A stretch of DNA of 61,831 nucleotides from an uncultured Christensenellaceae bacterium (GTDB lineage: Bacteria > Bacillota > Clostridia > Christensenellales > Pumilibacteraceae), in assembly GCA_910588155.1 (NCBI GenBank), contig CAJUPB010000013.1, positions 1-61,831 of the forward strand. Reading direction: 5' to 3'. The translations under genes were made by a program, and so were the position numbers. This document shows, piece by piece, positions 16,303 through 25,600 of the stretch. The first letter of the stretch is position 1. Every line of letters begins with the position of its first letter. The notes beneath the pieces were generated by a model. It ran no database searches. It was not told where the DNA came from and worked only from the letters and a program-made list of their open reading frames with translations.

Positions 16303-16533
16303 ATGAAATCTGTCAAAGTTATATTGAGTATGGCGGAGAGCGTCAAACACTTCGTCAATATCGTCAGCAAATATCCGTATGATATAGATTTGAGAAGCGG
16401 ACGGTTCCTTATCGACGCAAAATCGCTTTTGGGTATATTCAGTCTGGACTTATCGAAGCCGATTGTTTTGGAAATACACAGCGAAAAATGCGACGATTTG
16501 CTTGCCGAGCTGGTACCGTTTATAGCAAAGTAA
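16303..16533 (+). CDS. HPr-like domain protein lacking the phospho-histidine
   Basis: The 76-residue protein has the size and the second half of an HPr fold: DIDLRSGRFLIDAKSLLGIFSLD matches the HPr segment containing the regulatory serine helix (KSLLG), and the end LLAELVPFI matches the last helix. The first part should contain the catalytic GLHARP; here it is SMAESVKHF, without an obvious phosphorylatable histidine at position 15, although one His is present further along. It is therefore unlikely to be a standard sugar-transport phosphocarrier. It may keep a regulatory role through the serine. ATG at 16303 follows GGGAGG. It is a single-gene unit with its own promoter and terminator. Confidence 0.7.
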   Translation: MKSVKVILSMAESVKHFVNIVSKYPYDIDLRSGRFLIDAKSLLGIFSLDLSKPIVLEIHSEKCDDLLAELVPFIAK

Positions 16534-16545
16534 CGTCGATACGAC

Positions 16546-16582
16546 AAAAGCGGTTGCACCTTTAAAGGGCAGCCGCTTTTCC
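16546..16582 (+). terminator. Terminator of the HPr-like gene
   Basis: AAAAGCGG paired with CCGCTTTT, extended by TGC / GCA, followed by a T-rich end, 13 bases after the stop codon. Confidence 0.75.
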
Positions 16583-16592
16583 TTTACTACGC

Positions 16593-16624
16593 AAAAACCC
16601 CGAACCTTTCGATTCGGGGTTTTG
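16593..16624. terminator. Bidirectional terminator between converging genes
   Basis: AAAAACCCCGAA pairs with TTCGGGGTTTTG around an eight-base loop. A and T runs on both sides allow it to stop the HPr-like transcript and, on the minus strand, the 10.8-kb surface protein gene. Confidence 0.85.
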
Positions 16625-16641
16625 TTTTATTGCATTTTACA

Positions 16642-19600
16642 TCAGAATCCGCCGAAGCCGTCGCCGTTACCGTCATTCTTCGAAGCGTCGCCGCCCGGAT
16701 TCAGTCCTATCGCTCCCGAAGGAGGAGGCGCGGGATTGGCACCCGGCATAGGTCCGCCCTGCCCGAGCATAGGCGCATTCGGGGTCTGCTGCGTCGGAGG
16801 CATATAACCGAAGCTCTGGTAATACGGGTTGACTCCCGCGCTGTTTCCGGAGGAAAGTTTGAGCATTTGTTCTTCCATCTCCATTTCGGAAACGAGCAGC
16901 GCCTCGATTTCTTTGCGCATCTTACGCTTTTTCTTGACGACGATTATGATTATCAGCAGTATGATTATCAGAAGTATCAGCAAGCCGAAGCCGACGGAGA
17001 ATGCCAACGGGTTACGCGATATGAAGATTATCGCGGACGACACGAAGTTGAGGTTGGGTTTTGTGATGCACTGAACCGTCACAGTAGCCCTCGTATCTTC
17101 TTCCGTTTCGTCCCAAACGACTATCGTCAATTCCACGGGACGGTTTGCCTTGAACTGCAACAGAAGTTCGTTCGTGTTCATATCCACGGTGGCTTCGCAA
17201 ACGCTCTTCATATTGCTGCTTACGGAGCGGAACTTCATTACCATTTTTCCGATAGGCTGGTCGGGGTCGCTGAATATCTCTTCGGGAGACACTCTTATGA
17301 AACCGTCTTTCTCCTTGTTCTCGTCGAAGTTGAACGGATTGTTCACGTTCTTGAACTCGTCGAGAAGCACGGGTTTAAGGTTTTCCTCTATGCTTATGCG
17401 GAACGGAATGGATATTTCGGAAACCAATGCGCCGATGCTGCATATCGCATTCACTTCGACTGTCTGCGCTTCTTTCGCCGTTGCCTTGATTCTGAACACA
17501 GTGTTATTGTTGTTGCCCGTGGTCACGGTCTTGGCAAGTTTATTGTTTGCGGATTCGGGAAGCTGAATGTCGTTGAGAGTATAACCGCCGCTGTAATTTC
17601 CGACTATGATATCGTTTTCGTCTCTCTTGTCGAGAATATCGCTTATGTCAATCGGCTCGTCTCTGCCGCGCACGATGGACACGGTATTGCCTACCTGGTC
17701 CTCATAGTCGCGGGCAATGAACACTCTCAAATCGACGGGAACGGGTGCGCCTACGCCGGGCGCATAGATGTTTCCGCCGTCGTCTATGACGTATACGCGA
17801 AGCATCTGCCAGCCGTAGTATCCCGACATAGGAACCACGAAGAATTCCTGCGGGTTATCGTCGCTTATGCCTGCCATAAACAGGTTCTCGCCGAGGCTGT
17901 CTGCGTCGGGTCCCTGCCAAATCTCGCCGTTTTCCTTGTCCTCGCTGCTTATCGGAAGCAGGGATATCGACGAAATGCGCAGGTACGTACCGGAGTTCTC
18001 TCCGCCCGGCACATACTCACTATAATCGCCAGGGTTTGCGTCGGTAACATAATCGAGAATATTGAACGATACGGAGTCGAGGGAAGCACCGGCGTTTTCC
18101 GAGCCGCCGCGACCGGGGATATCGATACGTCTTTGAGCCTGGTCCACCGCAACGGGAGCGGAGTTTGCCACCGTGAAGTGCATTTCTATGACCTTTGTTT
18201 CTTTCTTTGCGCTGTCACGGATTTGAAGCAGTGCCACGCCGCTCTCGCCGCGAGCAAAGCTGACGCATTCTATGGAAAGCGAAGTATTCTTCATATCCAT
18301 AGAGGACTTGACTTTAAACAGCAGTTTGCGCTGCGCTATGCTGCCTTGGCTGTACACGTCGTGCACCGAATACGGTTTTGCGCTTATATCCGAAAGGTAT
18401 CCGTTCGAAGCGTCGCCGAAGAATTCGGTTACGTCGCAGTTATCCGTCGTCGCGCCGCTGATGTCGGGGTCGTCGTAGATGTCGGACAGGAGCACGGTTT
18501 TGCTTGTGCCGCCCTCAATCGACATTTCGAAGATATATCTCTCGGTCTCTGCGTTGTATCTTATCGTAAAGCCCTTGCCCTCGTCTGCGGTAACTTCTTT
18601 GACCGTCGGAGCGGAGTTTTGAATATCGAGCATTATAACCGTGCTCGAAACCGCGCCCTGACTGTCGGTACCGAAGATTTCCACGGGGATTTTCATTCCG
18701 TCCACACCGTTTATTTCGCCTGCGTCGACCTTTCTGTTTATCGTTATGTCAACGGCAGTACCGTTCAAAGCGGACTCGATTGTGAATGCGGGACCTATGC
18801 CCTTGACGGCGTTTGCATCCCACCAAGGCGAAGTATTGACGATTTTGCCGTCTTCCTCATACGTCGGTTTGACGGACCAACCGCGCTTGTCGCCCGCAGT
18901 CGTTGCAAATACGACGGTATCGTTGGTGTCGGAATCGGCGAACAGACCAGCCTGTTCCTGCATTTCGCCGCCTATGTCGACGCTCTTTCCGTCGTGCAGG
19001 TAGTAACGGCGTTTTGCGCCTATACCGCCCACGAAGTGAAGGAACGTTCCGCCGTCCGAGAAGTACGTGTCGTTGGACAAATCTTCTTGAACTGCCGTCG
19101 GCGCGCTGTTCTTGACCGTTATGTTGAAGAACGCGTATGCCGTGGACACGACGTCTCTGCCGACGCCGAGTTTTGTGACTTCGACGCAGAGCGGAACTCT
19201 GACGTTAAGCGTCGTATCGAGAGGTCTGAAATCAAGCTTGGAGCCGTCGGCGCTGAAATCGAAGGAGAAGTAGCGTCCGATATACTCGCAAAGCGAGGTA
19301 TTCTCTCCGTCCGCGGACTCGGACAACATTCCGTCCGCAGTGGACACGTAACGTTTAATCTCGTAACGCGTGAACAGCGCGGAAGCGTCAACTTTGTCAT
19401 CCATATGAGACGGGAAGTCTTTCGGAGCAATCGGAGACGCGGTTATCGTTCCGTCTTCGCCTACCGTCGTGTTGAGCATTCCGTATACAGTCACCGCATA
19501 TGCCGTACGGCTTGCACCGTAGTCGGCGTCTATTATCTTGCCGCGGGCGTTATTTGCCGTGGCAGACTTCGCAATGAGTTCCAGAGCGCTAGGCAACGAA

Positions 19601-22600
19601 TCCGCCGCAAACTCGTCCTTTGACTTAACTTCATAAGAGACGACCGTCGGGTTCTGTCCCGTCGCCGCGGCGTTGGACACGTCGCTCGGCGCAATGTAAA
19701 CGTTTATTATTATCTTCTGCGCGTCGGCAAGCGACTGACCGCTTGCGTCCATAACGTAGAATACTATCTGTTCGAACTTGCGGGTATTGTTCTCGCCGCT
19801 CAAAAAGTTCAACGGAGTTATCGAGAACGACCTCGATTTGCCGTCGCTTGCGTTGACGTTTTCTTTAAGCGACACATATGCGGATTCGGTTATACCCGTT
19901 TCGTTGCCGCCTATCGAGAACGCCGAACCTGCAAACGCTTTGTACAAGTACATATTTGCGGTTTCGCCTGCATCGGGGTCATAGCACAATGCGCGCAAGT
20001 CAATGGTTCTCGGAGCGCTGTCGAGTTTCATATCGACTCTGAACACGCGACCTTCGCGAAGTTCGGATTCCGTAACGCCTGCATTGTTTGCTCCTGCCTC
20101 GTAATCGCCGTCGGGCACTTCCTCTCTGGATACGCCCGTCACGCCTTCGGGAAGGGACGCTCCGTCCGCCAAAAGCTGCGGAGGCGTGCTTTCGACGGTG
20201 ACAAGCAACGTTATCGTTAGAGTCAGGGTGCCGTCGGTGACGGTGAAACGAAGAGGCATTCTCGTGCACACGCCCTTTGCCACTATGTGATAGGTCAGCG
20301 GCGTGGGATTGTGCCCGTAGTTATACTCGTTTTTGCGCACCACTTCTATTCTGCGGTTCGTGGAACTCTCGTCAAAGTCTCTGAAATACAGCGAGCTGGG
20401 AGTGTCGTCCTGCGCCACGGCGAAGGCACCGAGATAGGTGTTCTTTCCGCTGAACTGCTCGGTAGTGCTGTCGTTTATGAATCTGGGATTTCCGTTTTCG
20501 TCCACCAGATTGGAATACGAAGTCGTATTCCGACCGAAAGCGTTCGTATCCGCGTTCTGAATGTGGTTGGCAAAGTTATTCTGCTGTTCCGGCGTAAGGT
20601 CGTCGTAGAAGAAGTCGTAAGGCGTGACAATCAAGTCAAAGCTGTCGCCGGTCTTCATCTTGATTTCGAGTTTGGACGAATCGTATACGAGCGTGCTCGT
20701 TCCCGGCTGTTTGAGCAGCTCGGGCGCTTTGTTGCTGACGTGAACCAGCACTCTGAAATCCACATAGTCACCGCGGTTGTCGCTGAAACGAATGAGTACG
20801 TAGGAATATGCGGGCGACTTCTTGTTTGCGTGGAATTTTATCGTCGTTCCGTCTATCGTGACGTCAACGAGTCTGTCGGCTTCCGCATACATAGTATTGC
20901 CTATTTCGTAGCTGTTGGAATTGGGAATATAGTTTGCGGGATAGTTGCCGTAGCCCTGTTTGATTCCGTCGCCGGAATTCTGGACGTCCACGTAATTGTC
21001 GCCGCAGACGAGCCAATCCAGCGTGTCTACGTCGGGCTGTTTCTTTATGTCTTCTTCCGACATATACTTATCCGCACCCGTAGGAAGCACGAAGTCGTTG
21101 TCTCGAATCGTATCGATGATACGCATCGAATAATCGTCCTGCAAAGTTACGGAAATGTTGAAACTGCTGTCCGAACCGTAAAGCGAAGGATTGACGGAAG
21201 GTTTCGAGTTGTTGATGAACACCTTTATCGTCAAAAGCTGCCACGTGGAACTCATAAAGTCCGTACCGCCGTAAGTATCGTAAACGATTACTTTAAGCGG
21301 GAAATAGAACGAATACTTACCGCCCACTTTTTCAAACGCAAGGTTCGCACTCTGCGCCTTGGCTTCTATCTGCGCATCGGTCAAGCCGTCGATATTTATT
21401 GTCGTCTTTCTCTTCGGCGTTATCGAGAACGATTCGGAATCGAAACCGCCCGTTATCGAGAAATATTTGTCGTAGCCCTTATTCGGTTCCACATTGGCAA
21501 GATATGCGTCGTCCTTATCGTAAATCGTACGCGACATCGTTTTGCCTGTGTCCTGCTGCTCTATTCCGAGATATGCCGCAAGGTCATACAGACTGTTGCC
21601 CTTGCCCGAATTTTTCAAAGCGTCGTTTTCGACATTGACCATATAATGCAAGCGGTCCTGCGTAAGCACGGGAGTGCCGGCGACGCTTCCGAGAGAGTCG
21701 AACATAAACCGTGCGCTGTCGCGGTAAGTCTTTCCGTAATCGGTCTCGCTCTCATTCAAACGGTTGTTGTCTTGATAGCTTATACGCAGCACGTCGGAAC
21801 CCGTATTGGAAGACTGCATATTTTTGTCGACGAGAAGGAACGTGTATGTGCTGATGTTCTCTTGCGGAATTACGTTGCCCGTGGAGAACTCGACTTTGTC
21901 CGAATCCGAACCGTCTATCTGCAAAGACTCGTTCAATATCGTAAGGTCTACGGTAACCTTTGCCGTAATGAGGCTGTCGCCCGACGGAACAATCGAAGGG
22001 TCCGTCGAATTCCAGTCGCTATACAGCGCCAAGTCGAGCGTGAGTTTCAGCGGAGAAGTTCCGTTTCTCGGACCTTTTTTGACGAAACGTATAAACTGCT
22101 TATTCTCGTGGAGAGTATTATCACCTACCGGCCAAGGAGATATAACCGTGCCGTCATCTTTTGTGAACGCATTGCTCGAAATGAAACTGTTCACATATTC
22201 GCTGTTCAAACCGATTTCACTGACATTATTGCTGTATCCGGCAAGAATTTCCACGAAAGGATTGTCGTTGAGCGTCTCGCCCGACCAAACGGTCACGCCG
22301 TCCGTCAAAGAAATGCGCTCGGCTATTTTGCTCGGCATAGTAGGGGTCAGTCCTACATACTTCTTTATGAAAGCGTCGTTAAAGCTGACAACGGAACCGT
22401 AAGTTGCCGCCTGCCCCGCATCGCTGGGCAAGCTCTGCGTGAACGCAAAGTAGCTTAACGGAATGTTTGTTGCCGTAGTCAGGTTTATGCCCCTGTAACG
22501 GAAATCGTAATATTCGTATTTTACTTCTTTGGAAGTAGTGTCGATATTTTTGACATAGTATTTGTCGGTCCACTCGCCGCCCATAGCCGGGTCTTTGCTG

Positions 22601-25600
22601 GCGGAGTTGAATACGCTGTGAGTTATCGTCATACCCGTGGAACCGATATTCACGGAGAACTTCAAATCCGTCGAACCTATAACGTCTTTCGTGGAGCCGT
22701 CGCGCTTGCCGTCGTAGCCCGTTTCCGTGCTCTTCTGCGTATCGGACGTATCGCGAACGCGGACGGTAAAGTTCATTGCGCTGGTAAACGACTGTCTTGC
22801 CGTTATCTTTATCGCCCAACGGGGATTATCCACGTAATCGGCGGCATTCAAATCGTTGTCGAAAGAGGAAATGAACACGTCTTTTGTGCCGTGATTATAT
22901 ACTTTTTGTGCAAGCAACTCATAGGATGTGTCGTAGAACGCGATATCCACAAGCTCAATGGGGTCGGTATACGCTCTCGGCGCGGTGAAAAGCACCGCAA
23001 CGTCGTTTACATCCGTGCCGACTGTGCTGCCTTCCGTGTTTACCGCATACAAAGGCACTTTGTCCTCGCCCGTCGCATATTTGCCCGCATACAAAAGCAA
23101 GCCGTCGCGGGTGTCGTTGTCGGAAGAAATAATCTTGATGTCCTTCGCATTAACGGGAGATTTGGAGTTGGTCGTCAGGTGGTTATACAGTCCCGGGTCG
23201 GAAACGATATACTTCGTGCTCGTGACATCGGACGAATCGTCGGGAGAATACTTCCATTCGTAAGAAACGGTCTTGTTTCCGGAAGAGTCCTCCGCCGTCT
23301 CCACGCCGAAGCCCGTGTCGGCATCGACGTTTACCTGCGGCAAGCTGTTCACGACTTCTATCTGGAAGGTTATCGCGGAGAAGTTTGCCGTTGCGTCAAA
23401 GCCGTAGTTATCGGTTATATAGACCTGAATGAACAGTCCGTATTCGAGTTGCTGCGTACAGCTCTTTGCCGTCACTTTCAAAACCTGACCGTTTCTGCCG
23501 CCCGAAGCCAGAGTGAAGATGGCGTCTACGTAGTCGTCGCCGTTTATGGGAACGAGCTCCCCGTCCTCATTCTTCGTGAAGAATTTTCTGTCCGTATTTG
23601 CGAAATACAGGTTGGCATCTTCATAGTCGGACGCCAAATCGGTGGCTCTGAACTCGCGGACGTTATAGCCCGTGTTGAACAGCGCGCCTTCGGGAAGAGA
23701 ATTCGTCGGGTCGTATACGTCGCCGTTGTAGTCGTCGGACGAGTTCGTGGTCGTCGCGTTCAAGCCGTTGAAGTTACTCGACAGATAGAACACGTTCGTC
23801 GCGGCTTCGCTCAAAAACGGAAGGTTATCGGTCACGTGGACGCGAACCTGAACGTTGACGGAAGAACCCTCGCCGTCGGAAATCTTGACCGTGAAAGCCA
23901 TAGGGTTGCTCTGCGCGGTACGGCTTCTCGTCTTGACGGTCAAGCGATTGCCGTCCGAAGAGAGCTGCAACTCGCCGCCGCTGACATTGCTGACCTGCGG
24001 GTCGCCGTCGAATATGAGCTGATTGAGTTTGACTGCCTGTTTTGCCGTGGAAAGCGTGAGAAGGTCGGTCGTGTAATGATACATCAAATCCTTACCCGCT
24101 TCCGCAAGCTGCACGGCATATTTGTCGTTTTTATCCACGACCGAAGTAAGACTTTCTCTGCCCTTATTCGGGTTCGTGTTCGTACCCGCTATCCACCCTG
24201 CCGCCATATCAACGTCATTTGCAAGGTCGTACGGGGTTATATCGAAGTCATAGCCCGACGGGATGCTGTACGAAACTATACCGCCGTTGTATTCGACTTT
24301 CACTATTCCGTCTTCGAGAGCGTTCGAGCCGCCGTAGTTTTCGGGTTCGTTACGCGCGCCCGTTATTTTGCCGTCGGTGGCTTTTACGTCCGCCTCTTTG
24401 AGAGCGGTTACGGAATGGTTCTCCACCTTTATGAGAAGGTTTATGATTCCGTTAAGCGAACCCGTATTCTCGCCGCCCGTAACGCTGTTCGGCTCGCCGC
24501 GGGTATCCTTGACCATTATCGGCTGCTGAATATAGTTGCCTCTCGTGGAGCGCAGGAAAGTCACTTTTATACCTATGAAACGAATGGTTTCCGTGCCGCT
24601 TCCGGCAAACACTATATCGCTGCCCCACTCGTCGTAGCGTTCCCAACCGAGGTCGGCCGTCGTGCCCGTTATATGTTTGTTCTTGCCTATTTTCGCCGCC
24701 GTTATCGCGGATGCGTAGAGGTTGACGGGTTCTATTCTGTAAAACTCCGTCTCGATTTTGTTTTCGCTTCCGAACTGCGACTTGTCGAACAAGAGAAATT
24801 CGTTGTACATAGACGTGGATACTTGCGCGCTTTCCGACGACAAGTTATCGAGGAACACGCGGTAAGAATCTCTGTCTTCCGCAACGCCCTTGACCATACC
24901 CGCGTCGTTTTTGTAATCTTTCGAATCGAGCGCGCCTATGCCCATAGGGCTGAAATACATAACTTTATTGCCGTCCGCATCCATTTCGGTCACTGCCGAA
25001 GAGTCGGCAACGGCAACGGACGTCGGCTGCGTCGGCTGCGAGTTGTTTACCGTCACGCCGATTGGATACCACACGCCCTTGTCGGAAGGGTCGCCCTTAT
25101 CTTCGACACGCACAAGGAAATAGAAATGGCAGAACGTTCTGTTTGCTTCCGTGGTCGCGTTGTCGTTGGTTATGAACTGCGAGCGGGTCGCGCGCAACGG
25201 CGTCAGATTGATTGTCTGTCCGTCTGCGGAAATCGTATAGGAAACGTATGCCTCCGAAGTATCCGTCGTGGCTTCTTTTATGCTGTTAGGTTCGAAATAC
25301 AGGCGTTTGGAGCCCATACCCGAATCTTTGGACAGCGTACCGCTGTTGACTATGTTATTTCCGTTTGCGTTGTTGAAGTTCGCATAAACGGAACCCGCGC
25401 GCAAAGCGCGAACTGCGTTGTAACCGTCCACCGAAATATATTCGTTTGTGGGGACCTTGACTTCCTTTATTTCCATTCTGTTGCCGTCGGGGTCGGTCAA
25501 GAACTGCGAGAGATTGACTGCCGTCGCGCCAGCGCCGACCGAGGAAACAAAGTGATAGTCCGCCGTGTAATTCGGACGGGTATTGTCTATTTTGAATACG

